This document shows positions 13,201-26,849 of a stretch of DNA of 64,000 bases, one piece after another. The DNA is from Cladopsammia gracilis (lineage: Eukaryota > Cnidaria > Anthozoa > Scleractinia > Dendrophylliidae). How positions within the stretch are numbered: position 1 is the stretch's first letter; each line of letters opens with the position of its first letter. The notes below the pieces were generated by a model, which saw only the letters and a program-made list of their open reading frames with translations, was not told where the DNA came from and did no database searches. The stretch is from NCBI GenBank assembly GCA_022457155.1, contig JAJGOT010000202.1, positions 437,501-501,500 of the forward strand, written 5' to 3'. The translations under genes were made by a program, and so were the position numbers.

Positions 13201-16200
13201 TGGATAGTAGTGTAGGGGGGGGGCCCTCCCCCTACACTACTATGGATAGTCCAGCGGGCGAGCAAATACGCAATCAACGATCGACCGACCGAGCGAAAGT
13301 AATGCGAGGCGAGCGGGCGCCAGTTTCCTCTCGGCTCGTTCGCTCGCTCCAGTTTCACCAAGCTTGTTTTCGTTATTAAAGTGAAACAGCTGTCTAACCG
13401 ACACCGGATCCCACCAGCGTTAGTTATCACTATAAAATACACCAAGTTGTATTCCTGAGGGTGTCTGTAAAAACTGCAATTGACTGTGCTGCCGTTTGTG
13501 AAACAGAATTTAAGATTTTTTAAAAAATATGACATTGCCCCTTAAAGTGTCCATAACCCTTACATACATATTTTCAGAATCAACTCTATGTACATTGAGT
13601 AGTTGAATAGTGAAATATTTTTGTTGCTTTGAATGGGGGAGGGGGAGGGGGGAGGGGGAGGGGGGAGGGGGAGGGGGAGGGGGAGGGCGGAACCCCTGAG
13701 CCTGAGATCTTGCTCGCAGGCAACAATTCAGTAAGTGATGGCGACTAACCTGCACTTCAGCTTGCATCAACTTCTTCTTTTTATCCTCGTCTTTCTTGAA
13801 CGTTTGTGTCTTTCTACTTTCTTTCTCTTTCATTTTCTCCTGATAGATTAAAAAAAATAATGTTCAGGATAACAAAACAAATGTCAAAATAATCAAATGA
13901 AATGAAAAAACATGATCAAACAAATCATCCTCAGGTTAAGAATAAACAGTATATACCACCTAAGTAAAAAATCTCACCTGTTTTTGTAGGTCTTCAACAT
14001 AAGCATCGTAAATTTCCCACTGATAAATAAAAACAAAATATGGAAGACAATAATTGATTTTCTATTTTTTAGCTTCCACTAAAAAACCCTCGTTAAAAGC
14101 TAAAAATAAGAGTTATTTATACTGTAACAATGGTACCGGTAACCTCTTACGTCATGACAATAGGGTATCCTTTAACAGGTTATACTGTTACTATAGTAAC
14201 CTCTTACATCATGAAAATAACCATAACTTGTTCAACAATGACTGGGTATTTGTTTTATGTCATTATTGTTGCATCAACTGATAACAAATGGTGGTATTGA
14301 TGCATCAAAGTATAAGTGAAGGAAAATGATGGGAACTATCATTACTTTAGCAAGAAAGTGCTTTCTCTGCTCAAAAAATGTAATTTCTGATGTTTGAATG
14401 GCGATTTCGAGGTTCACGGGTGGTTGTGGGGTATTCTAGAGTAGGGTTTTTGGCGGGAGATTTGGATCATTCTAGGTCAGTTAGTCGTCCTCTCCGCTCG
14501 TTTTTCTTTTTTTTTTTTTTTTTGCATTTGCTCTTCTCCTCTTGTTCAGTTTTGTATATTGTATAATGTTTAGGCTTATTTAGTTGTACCCTTTCCTCGG
14601 GGTCATGTGCTGCTGCATTAGATGAGGAATACGTTTCCACATATTTTTTGGCCACTTCCAAAGGGTGATTTTTTTGATGTGGTTTTTCGTAACTGGCGTA
14701 GCACAATTTCTCATTTTTAGAAACATTATTCGTAAAGCTGTATACTGTTTTTGTTAGATCCATTTTGCATCAGATGACTGACTGACGCAACCTAAATAAA
14801 CTTTCACATTGAATCTCTCGTGTTAGCGTAGTCAAAATACACAATTTGCGAGTGACAAATGCCAAAACTCGACATGAGACGGTCATGCTCCCAGCACTTT
14901 AATTCTACTGCGCTATTACCTGATTAGCAGTGGCTGAAAAGTTTGCTCTTGGTGGAGGTTCAGTGGAAGTACCACGCTCCTAAAATTGCACAGAATAGTT
15001 GATCAATCAATAAATTATCTCTAGATAAGCGTGAGAATTTCAAGGCTAGAATGTAGTACTTACTCTGTACGGATTATTGTATGTTTGTGATGCTCTCTCG
15101 CTGAAGTTAAACTGATTTGTTAACTTTGAATCACCCTTTCCGCCTACAGAAGCAGATGAGTCAGGTCGAATCTCCTCCGCTGGTTTTTCCTACAAGAATA
15201 TACGTGTATTTTAAAAGTTATCACTCAGGACTTTTACATGGATTTTCTTTGTAATTACTCTATATTACTTGGTTAACTGAAAATTACATTTATTTAGTCA
15301 ATCTAGAGGGCAGAGAAGTCAGAGTAAAGTTACACACTGCAAGTAAAAACACTGGTGGTTGTTGTGTTTACTCTGACACATATAAAATTTCTCATAACTG
15401 AAGATTTTGTAAAATCTGTAGGTAAATTTTCTGTAAATATTTTCTTATTTTAGTTTTAGTTTACAGGGCCCACACTTAAGATAATGAGCGATATTAAGAC
15501 ATGATGTTTCGAAGACAACATGTGGACATTATCAAATGATAGTTATTGCATGTAAGATAGCTAGGTGGCTATATATATAAGGATGAATGTGTGAAAGCTG
15601 GACGGCTTATAACTGACATTTTACAGTATCCTTTGTCAATATCATAAGACCTCACTAACAGCTGAGTAACAACTATAGAGTTTGAGACAAATTCAATGAC
15701 TAAAAACAGTTTGTATTAAACAATAAAATAACTAACAAATCTAACGGATCTTGAACGTTCTTTTCTTTTCTGTAGGATAAAAAAGTTATTATTTTTTAAT
15801 GAACCAAGTGACACATAAGACAGCTTTTAAAATATAATTTACTTATTAAAAAGCTTCAAGAGATTTCAATGGTACAAGTATGGCTAGTGGTGTCTGTTGG
15901 AGGAATGGTGTACGTTATTTCAATGTTCAATAAATGTAGGTTATTCAACATGGAGTTGTGTAATATGGCTGAGTATTAGCCATATTATACAACTTCATGC
16001 TGAATAAATTGATTATTATAATATAATACAACAAACATCTTCTCATAAATCTAAGTTTTTGAAAGTGTTTTTCTTAAGACGTGGTCAGAAGAGTGTAATA
16101 ACGTGTCATGTTTGCATTTGTTTTGGCTTGTCTTCCATTAAACTTGCCTCCTTCACTTCTGAAGATTTTTGCAAGCGTTAAAAATGTACATTGAATTTCA

Positions 16201-19200
16201 CAATAATAGCAGTAAAACTTAATTAATAACAAATCAATAAATAAAGAAAGGAGTGGTCATGTCTAGTAATCAAGACTGGCAAGCCTCTGTTTAAAGGAGG
16301 CCAAGGTTGATGCTTGCACTACATCGTCTGGCAGACTGTTCCAATCTCTGATCGTTCTTGGGAAATAGGAGTAGAGATGGAAGTTCGTTTTTGATCTTGG
16401 GACTCTGTAACTCAAAGAATTACAGTGCCTGCTCTTCCTTTGCATTGTATTAATTTTGCACTCTAGAATGCTATGTCAAGTAATAATAATCAGTGATACT
16501 TTCATAAGATGTTAGGCTCAACTTTGAACTAAAAATAAAATATTTGAAGGGCTGACTGCAAAAAGGGCCTATGTGCATTTTAAGGGTAGTTTCAAGGGTC
16601 AAAATCCAAATAATTTAAAGACATCTAATTTTGAGAGCCTAGAATCTGCCGCTTTTACAGCATTTGAAATTATCTAGCAGAATTGCATCCAGCTTGACTT
16701 TAAATCAGAGTTCAAGAATTTCACTGTTTCAAATAATGAAAAAAAAAACTGATTCATGTTCAAAGCATCAAAAATAGACGTGTCGTTGGATCTTTCTTCC
16801 AAAAGTTAAGACTTGATATTAAAGAGTCTGACCCACCCAGTTTGCATTGCATGCTTCTCTTATTGTTATGATACTTCTCTATTCCATATTTGGGCAAGCA
16901 TATCACCTCTTGCATGAGTGAATTTCTCATCTACAATACAGTATGGACTTTCAGGGGCCCTGAAAATGGCGGATGAACCAACGTAGGTGCGCAATGCAAA
17001 CTGGGTGGGTCAGATTCTTTAACCTAAAAATGCACATTGCATACCGGTAGGCTCTTTTTGCACCCAGCCCTTTATTTTATGATTCTGTATTATGTTTTTT
17101 CTAACTGAAAGGATTTTGAACTAAGAATAAAGATCATCTCACCTCCCCAGCTTCTGGTTTGTTTTCTTTGTCTTCCTCTTCACCTGCCTCACTAGCATCA
17201 TGATCAGCTACAAGGACAAAATAATAACAATTACCAATCTTAGTACACCATTTGCTGTTCATTACGGCAAAATACGCATTCATTTGCACCAATCGTCAGT
17301 CAATAAAATGAATATACATTCATTTGCACAAAGCGGCAATCATTTACGCGAAACGTACACTCATTTGGGAATTTTGCATAATTTTTGGCATTCAATTGCA
17401 TTTTTGGTCATTCATTTGCGCCTTTGGGCATTCAATAAAGAGCAATAAACTTTCATTTGTGTGAATATTTATATCATTAACACGAAACGAAGAGTCAAAT
17501 ACGAGAATCGACAATCGATAACTTTTATTCGCATTTTTAGCACACTGACTGACAATCAATAGCGTAAATATATAACCTTTACAGCGGTCGTAACAAACAT
17601 TAGGGTGATTTTACAAACAATAGCGGGTTTATAAAATTCAATTAACAAAAATCTACTTTCAATAATTAAATAGTCCATTTTATTGTTACTTTTATGAAAA
17701 AAAAATGACTGTTCATCAAAACTACCCCTCGATTACCTCACGGTTCATGCAGCGAGGCAAATACGTTTGCATAAACCTATACCACTGCGTACACTTAGCC
17801 GGCGTTACAGTGCCTATTGAGCGTTGAAGAGCCTCTACATGTAGTAGCAGCTGAGTGCACAACTCTCCAAGCGGGATACCTCTTGCTATAGCCTCGTCTC
17901 TATTGCACATTCGAGGTTGTACCTCAGGCCTGGAAATGTCCGTCTTGATAGGTTCTTTCAGCGCGCTTGTTGCTTGCTCCACAATGTTAAGAAACGGGCT
18001 ATAGGTTGGAAGATTTCCAGCTCTGTGTTGGCACCTGGGTCCCCTGGATTATTGTCATAATGTTGTGAAAAGTTACACAACCCTCTTTGTACTCTAGGCA
18101 CAAGGTCGGACAAGACATTTTCAAGAAATAATGAGGATTACATCATTTTTAGTTGATAGTATATTTTTGTTTATTGAATTTCACAAAGGCTCTATTGTCT
18201 GTACAATTGCACTAATGTTTGTTACGACCGCTGTAAATGTTTTCTATTCACACTATTGTTTGTCAGTCAGTGTGCTAAAAATGTAAATAAATGTTATATT
18301 CACGCTATTGACTTTAGATTGTCGCACTTGAGTCTTCGTTTCACGCCAGTGATATAAATATTCACGTAGATGAAAGTTTATTTTTTCTATGGAATGCCCA
18401 AAGGCGCAATTGAATGACCAAAAATGCAATTGAATGCCTAAAATTATGCAAAATTCCCAAATGAGGGTACGTTTCGCGTAAATGATTGCCGCTTCGTGCA
18501 AATGAATGTATATTCGTTTTATTGACTGACGATTGGCGCAAATGAATGCGTATTTTGCCGTAATGAACAGCAAAAGGTGTATTAGACTATGATAATCATG
18601 AAAATCCTCCATAGTGGCTGATTTAAGCCATGTTCAAGGCACCTCTCGAAGAACTGAGTGTGTGTCCTTGCCTTGCCTCAGCCCAAAGCACTGTTCAGTA
18701 ATTATATCCTTTTAAGTCCAACTTTAATGATAGTGCAAGGAAAATCCAAGAAAGAAAATTCATATAATAACATCAAACAAGAATGTCTTTGCTAAAATAT
18801 TTTGAGTACAGGGATCCAACTTAAGAGGAGATTTGGCATTATGTTTGACCACTACATACCCGTGTATGACACAACTCAAATTTCATAATAGCTCAAACAG
18901 GAGCTAATATATTTGCGAGTAAAAAAAAAAACATCCTGTGGGTTGGACAAAACAATGATAGCTCTATGATAATGTGAACACTAACTTCATGGGTATCAAA
19001 GGAGATGCAATATTAGTGGTGATAATACAGTGACATGTTTGTTGAGGAAAAAAATTAAAGGGCTCTAAGAGCCATCTCGTGAATACAAAACAACGCAAGG
19101 TTAACTACACAGATCAGTTTAAGTTTCCCACACTGAGATTGAACTCAAAGAATTGAAGAGTAAAACAGATTTAAAATGACCAAAATATCTCAGCGTGACA

Positions 19201-22200
19201 TAAATATGCATTGTGTGAAGCAAGACTGTCTAGACAACTGGGGCTGGATTCACGAAGCCCTCCTAAGTTAAAGGCCCAGTATCACCCAAAATGCATTGTG
19301 CGCTCAAAGCCTCGACGATTGAATTTAACGCAGTCGAAAATTCCTGAAAGAGCCAATCATGAGCGAGCTCGCCATTTGAAAACAAAAAAAAACAACCACA
19401 AGGCCAAATGGGTGATACTGATATCCTAAGTATTGTTTCTTAACAATGGTCTATTGTTATTACAACAATAGGCTATTGTTAAGAAACAATACTTAGCATA
19501 TATCGTAACTTAGGAGGGCTTTGTGAATCAGGCCCCTGGATGACATAATTACACTGGGGAATTAAAAAAAGTTTCCATCCCAGTGATTAAGTGAAAATTT
19601 GCATATTTGCCACCATCCACTATGTCTCTTACGATGCTTCGGATATTACAAGATAAAAACATGGAAACAAATTAAAAGAAACTAACAGACTCCAGTGAAT
19701 GTATGACTACGAATGCGCATTGAATGGCCACTTCCTGTTCTGTAAGCTGGTAATTATTAATTAGTACAAAATTAATACATTAGCATTAAGAGTGGCAGTT
19801 ATTTGTTATGTGAAATGTTTATTACATGTATAACAATAAATTATTATTGCTGTGAAAATTTAAGTTTCCCAAAAACTTGGAACATTATGTGTAATTTATC
19901 AAAAATATTATTTCAATTTGTATTTTAACTACCAAAATGTGGGTCAGTATATGGCAGGATAATTATATTTTGCCGGTATAAAAAAAAAAACAAGAATATT
20001 TACAGAATTAATGTCCTAAATTTAATATCATTTTGTTTTTCAGATCAAATTTTCACAAATATTTGACAAAGTTATACAAAAAAACTTGATCCCAAAATTA
20101 GCAGTTATCAAACAATAACCATTTATTAATAAATATTTTTCAGTACCTACAGTGTCAATCTATGTTTTCTGTTAGTACATGTAACTACACATATTAAATC
20201 ATCATTTCCTATTTTTTAATATTCAAAATTGCTCTGTTGTGTGAAAAAGGTTATTTGTGTCAAGACCAACCAGATGTAAGGTCCCTCAGAAGCCCCACAA
20301 GGAGGATCATTGGAAATTCTGGGGGGGGGGGGGGGGGTCTTAAAACTAAGACAAAGTTTTTAAAGGGAAAGTAGGAAGCAGGGTTGTCAAAAAGTTATGA
20401 AGTACCCAACTGTGCTGTTAGTGTACACAGCTGAGATTGGGGGAAAAAGCACCTCTTCTAAAGAACAGCCTAGCTGAGTAACTGGGCAAGATAACAGAGT
20501 AGGCAGTGATAAAATATACACGATCTTATTGCTGTCTTTCGAGAGTTTTGTTTCGCGATACTAGGCATAATATACACATACATGTAACAGTTGTAGCTTA
20601 GGCTTTCTCATTTATGGAGAAGTTTAATTTGACAGTCTTGTCTTGTTACCATGGCAACCAATGATTGAGTTGTTGGGCTTGTTGTTCAAGGCTTGCAAAC
20701 CTCTCAATGTTTTTTTTTCCGGTTTTTACAGAAACAGAAGAAACATTCATTAAGTCTAATCTAACAAAGCCAAAAAAATCTGTACATAATTTTCGGCAAT
20801 TTACTTTTGGTTTTTTACGTGCAGTGGATTTGTGTATGTACAAAAATTGCCAATTTTTATAACGTTTACTGTGTGGAATGCGCGCAATAAACGTTTTTGT
20901 AACTGTAAAAACCTCTTTTCGTGACGTCATCAAAATAAACAAATACGCGCTAGCGCTATTTTCGTGCCCATGCCTCATGCACCAAAAAACAATATGGAGC
21001 CACCTTAAGCCAAAAAAAAACACATTTCAAGCCAGTGGATAGCTGACAAAGGATGTTTGCAAAAGCAGAACTTGTGAAAATCTGAGAGGTTCTGGGAGCA
21101 AGCTCACATTTTGGTAGATTTGGACTACAAAATTTAAATGTGGCTAAATGTAATTTAGGCAAAGTTAACCTCGAAGCAATGCTCTCCACCAGCTTTGGAT
21201 GCAGGAAGCTCGCTTGCAACCGCAGCAGTTCGCAGGGGCATTTCGTGTCGCATATACGTTGTGGCTCACATTTGCGGGCGCATGAAGCCTTGGGCGGCCC
21301 AAGCCTTTCGCAGGGGCTCCTCGTGACCCTTACTCGCAGTCCTTGCTTGCAAGGATAATTTCACTAGCACGTTCGCTCGCAAGCTGTGCAATTTTCGCCC
21401 ATCCCACCCCTCCCATGGGAGATTGTCTCTTGGTTGGTAAGTATTCCACTGAGTCCTTCAGTGTGACGGTGCCCAGGTGGGTGGTGGCTGCTTCAGGGTT
21501 GCCATGGATACCTCCTTCCTTGCTCAGCGTTGCCCGGCTCCACCAACCTTGAGGCACCAACGCCCATGCTCATCTATTGTTGATGGGTTTAATCTTTTAT
21601 AATGAATCATAACTATTTTGTCAGATATTTTAATTTTTACCATGCAATTTAGTATGCATTTCAGAAACAATTGAGAGCATACATGTATTTTACTCACAAA
21701 AAGAACTCATTGGCCTCAGGTGATCATCTGGTTTAATTACAAGAACAAGAATAAAGTCACAGGTTAGGAAATAAGAAAACTTTGCAATATGAAACAATTA
21801 CATAATTATCATTGATAATACTTTGATTAATTATTATTTTATCATTTAAGGGAACCACAGACTGTTTTCTCTGAAATAATAAATGATTTTTTTTAAAAGC
21901 CTGTTTAAATTAAACAATGTTTACAGTTTTTATTGATTTTTTTTTTACTTTCACTTTAATTATCTGTATAGTAAATTTTATGAACAACTTTAAGTTTACA
22001 ACAATACAAAATTTTTCTTGCTATTTTTTTCCAGCTTAATAACCTAGAAGATATCAGAACATTACAATGGTGACAGTGGTCACTTTCGATTCAAACAACC
22101 TTATAAAGAGGTACCAAACCACACGTTTTAACCAATAAAGATATCCCGTCACTTTTGTATGAATTCTTCCAACCCTATGGATTTTTGAACTCTTTTATCG

Positions 22201-25200
22201 GCCAGGGTTTTCAAGGGGTGTAAATAAACTCTTGCCCAAGGGAGTGTCAAATTCTCTTGGTTGAATACAAATTGTATATTTTTTGGTGTACATGTAGTTC
22301 TCAAGGTGGCATTCACCCCTATCAAAATTATTAAAGTTTCCAAACAATAGTTTTGCCCAGCTATGCCATTTTACTAACTACAGCTGTATATGAGGATGCA
22401 TGATTGAAATGTTATGTACCTTCTCCCATTCCTTGCCGTGCACGTTGTCTTCTGGCTTCATCTGAGTCTTTATGAAGCATATTCCTGGACATAAAACAAC
22501 AACACAAGTCAATACATGATAACTATACACTGTATATGTATGCCAGTGAAGCTACATATTAAGTAACTTCATTGTCAACAACCAAAGAGAATAATATTAA
22601 TATAACTAATACAATAATATTAATAATAATAACTATATTAAATTTAACTTGCTATAATCTCTTACCCATCAAGTGCAAAGTGAATTGCCAGCTGATCCAC
22701 ACTTGACGTTGGTTTATAACATTTTTCCTGAGGAGAGAGGTAATGAATATCAATGTAAGAGATATTTGATAACCAAATCAATATCAAATAATAAAATCAC
22801 AGTCAATACTCAAGATCAAACAAAAGCAAGAAATTGTACACGTGTTGTGGTTCCAATTTTTCTTTGGTTCAAACCAGTTTAATGTTTATATTCCTTTGTC
22901 TCAAAGTCATTGTCATAATCTCAGACAAAGGAAAACGAAAAACAAACAGGTTAGAAAATTTTTCAAACCAAAGAAAAATTTGAACCAGAACATATTTTCC
23001 AAGTATCTGACATTCAACTCTCACTTGTTTGTTGAATCTCACACGCTCTTATAGCTTGTAGTGAATCTGATTTATATATATTAAGAACATAAAAATCTGA
23101 ATAAATGAAAGTTCAAACTTTTGGTCCCAACCGACCACAATTCTTAAGATATATACTTTCATCAACAACTCTCAAAGTTTGAGTTTGAATGTCTGAGCTT
23201 GAACCGTCTTAATTTTCATCATTTCTTGCTTTCATTTGATTCTACTGGCTAGAAAAAAGTTGCTCTGCACTTCAAAAGTTGCATGTCCAACAAAACGTTT
23301 CATCATTTTCCCTCTGACTTTAAACGGCTTTGTGTGAACTTCCAACAGAAAAAGAGTCTGGCAGATCGATCTGTAGATAATAAAGCAGCTCTTCTACAGA
23401 ATATGCAGTGAAGTGTCTGCCTGCAGAATGTCTCAAAAAGGTCACGACTGTAAATATTTTCCGAAATATTAATCTCTGTCAAGTCTATTGAATAATAAGC
23501 ATGTTAGGCAGACATCCATGGACAATGTCGACTGTGCACCATACAGATTACATAAAGAAGATGAGCAACATATATTAAGCTTGTTTTTGTCTGATGGCCA
23601 TGTATTATTGTTTTGGATTACTGCTGTAAATAAGACATGAATTGAGTAACCTTAAACTCTTGATAATATTTTTCTACAAAATCCATGATTGTTTGTTAAC
23701 ATGCTTATAATCTTTATAACATAATATATGTAACAAGATCTTTCCTACAGTTACCTTGAAGCTGTAGCGGACAATATTACTTGGAGCATGAGGGTTGTTT
23801 GCTGTCAAGATTCTAGTAAACTCTTCTTTCAGCTCCACTTCTGTCAATTCAAGTTGGTCATCTGGCTTGATAAGCTGTTTTGGCTAAGGATTACATTTAA
23901 TAAATAACATTTTCAGACAAAAAATGTAAAACATTCTCCCCTAAAATTATTTCTTTCCTGTTTTTTTTTTTCTTTTCTTTTCTGTCTTTCTTTCTTTCTT
24001 TCTTTTTTTATCAGGGAGGGGGTTGTTTTTTGTTGTTATTTCTTTGCTTTGATCATATATTGCATGAGTACTTATATAAACTATATGTAATGATTATGGT
24101 AACATATGCACTGTAAGACAATAACATGATGCCAGAAAGCTATTAGAGGTGATCAACCACACACCAATTCAGCATCAATTTTCAAGCTTGAAGAATCGTT
24201 TAGAACAACAATAAGGCATATATGTTAGGAAATCTAAGCACCAAGAAAGTGTGTTAAACTGTTTTGGTTTGTTCAGCAAGGCCATTGACAGCTTGACAGT
24301 TGTTTGTAACAGTGTTTGAAACTTACAGTAACCATGATACTGGAAAACTAAATATTGTGTAAACTAGAAATGCGTGTCTCGCAGAACCTCGCGAAGCTCG
24401 GGAGAGGATGCACTGCAAAATTTTAGCGATGTGGGAGAGATGGAGCGCGCCATTGTCAGCGGTCGTTGCTAGGTAACTGACGACTTTTTCAGAATATATA
24501 TACATATATATAAATATATTTTCGCTCGATTTTGCGCGGCTCAGCTCCCGAGACCCGAGCACCCGAGCGGCCTTTGGCCGCCAAATTTATTAACCTTGCT
24601 TCACAAGGAATTATCAATTTCCGATGGAATGATGCAACATATCTAGAAATGATGGCTGCAGAAGATTTTTTTCTGTGTTAGACAAGGATGTTTTTTTTTT
24701 TTAATTTCCAAAGTGCAATGCTGTTTTACGTTCTAGGTCAATCAATCTAAAAAATAATTGTTGTCACATTAATTACAGTACTAGTGCATGGCTTTCTTAG
24801 TGCATGTAAAACTAACAGAATTGACGGCTGCAGATGATTGTTCTTTTAAATTCTGTAAGACGAGACAATATTATTACATTCTTAAAGAATTTCCCTTTTG
24901 ACATTTAACCATTTAGATTTAAGATTAGATGTGTAAATGCAAACATGCTGTTTGTCTTTATACTGGCACCGAGTAGTGTCCAATTATGTCAGATGACATT
25001 TTCAGCAAATATCTTTTCACTTTTGTTCCAAAGCCACATAATAACATTATCCTGGGCTGTGCTCTAGCAGTACATGGGTGCTATATTAGGTGTCTTACTT
25101 TTGCATTTGGGCAACAAGAACAACATAGTTTTTGCAGATACATATAGCTTAACATTGCTGGGCACCCTAAATTTGATACTTGGACTCCCTCTGGCCGGGC

Positions 25201-26799
25201 TCCCTATGATAACTCTTAGGTCAGCACAGCCTTGTTATCCTTTATCCATCTCTACTTTCTAATAAAAAAAAATTAAATTTGCCCCACATGGAGTCTTATT
25301 TACCTGCATCCATTCATCCAGATCATCTCCAATCTGTGTTACATCATCATCCTCCTAGAGATGCCAAAAAAGACCAAGGTTATTCAGATATACTTTGAAC
25401 TAAGCAGTAGAACTTGAAAGTTACACAGTCTTTTTCCTGTTACAGTACCCCTGCTTCCTACCCTTGCACAAATGTCACTTTTCTTCTACCCATCTTCCCA
25501 TTCTCCCAAGTTCCTACCCCACCATTTCCCATGTATTAACCCGAGGGGGTGGGGGTGGGGGAACTCCCATAATGTATAAAAATGATAGGGTGCTCATCGG
25601 AAATTTTCAAAAAACATCCTATTAATATAAAAAGGTACGTACCAGAATTGCATTTGATTGGCGTGACTCAAATATATTTTTACCCCTAAGATGTACCAAT
25701 TTTACAAAACACAAGACATATTCTGTCACATTTTGTTCGGCTCAATTCCCTTAAAGGTACTGTGATAATTCTAACTGTAGTAATTCTAGATATCAACACA
25801 CTAAGCAGTACCAGTCTACAAATTTTGCCCCTCTTAAAAGTACCACAAGCATCCCCGATATTTTCATATCTGAGTCCCCCCCCCCCCACCCCAAACAGGG
25901 GTATTAACCCTTCTGTTTCTGATAATGTGTTGTTCCAAAAAAAATCCATACCTCTCACATAGAGATTTTTTGTTGAACCCCCCCCCCCCCCCCCCCCACC
26001 CCACAACCCCTCTGGAAATTCCAGTTTGGCTTTATACTTTCCTTTACAAACTTTAAAATTTAACACCCCTCCCCTGGAACTGCACAATGACAAGTACCTT
26101 TTTCTTGGTTTTGACAGCAGCAGTTTTGCTGGTTGATTTTACAGCTGCATTTGAAACAGTGGCTCCAGGTTTCTTTTCCTGTAGATGTCATATCAAGAAC
26201 AGAACATTACATAAAAGTACAAAATTGTAGTTGCTAAGACCATCTACTTTTAGTAAAGACAGGGGAAGAAATCCTATTGACATTAACCTGAAAAAAGCTA
26301 ATGTACACCATTATGATGTGTTATAAAGTCGCGCACCCAAGCCAGAAGGCTCATAATGGCCGGAGCTTAAACCCGGTTTCTATAGCATGAAGCGACTAGC
26401 AATATTGCTACTCCCCCCTGGATGGGATGCTAGTCCATCGCAGGGTTACCCCCAGCATTTTGTCGCCGGTACCCATTTATACACCTGGGTGGAGAGAGAC
26501 AGTGTGGAGTAAAGTTTCTTGTCTAAGGAAACAACACGACAGCAGAGACCAGGCTTCGAACCACCGACCTTCAGGTTGAAAGTCCGACGCGCTAACCACT
26601 ACACCACCATGCCGCCCACATGATGTGTTATGCATTGGCCAAAAAAATTTTGCACTGCAAGTTGAAGCAGCCAATATATATGTTGTGGTTCAAATTTTTC
26701 TTTGGTTTAAAAATGTTCAAACCAGTTTGATTTTTATTTTCCTTTGTCTCAGATTCATTATCATATTCTGACACAAAGGAAAAAAAATCAAACTGGTTT

Positions 26800-26849
<50 letters not shown>

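Larger units (their letters stand above)
18600..21697. other. DNAI1 intron, mostly repeats, no exon needed
   Basis: Contains nested MITEs (19239-19538), poly-G at 20321-20337, and a GC-richer patch at 21190-21580 with short open frames on both strands. A 125-codon minus-strand frame at 20646-21023 has no recognisable domain and is not called as a gene. Confidence 0.5.

Noticed and set aside
20646..21219. Two overlapping minus-strand frames of 125 and 87 codons
   Set aside because: No domain, poor amino-acid periodicity and position within a DNAI1 intron whose flanking exons join in frame. Possibly a repeat; not a supportable gene.
21330..21560. 76-codon minus-strand frame and 69-codon plus-strand frame
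   Set aside because: Overlapping opposite frames in a GC-rich patch without homology that I recognise.
25686..26093. 135-codon minus-strand frame with poly-Gly
   Set aside because: Runs through two poly-C tracts; intron of DNAI1.
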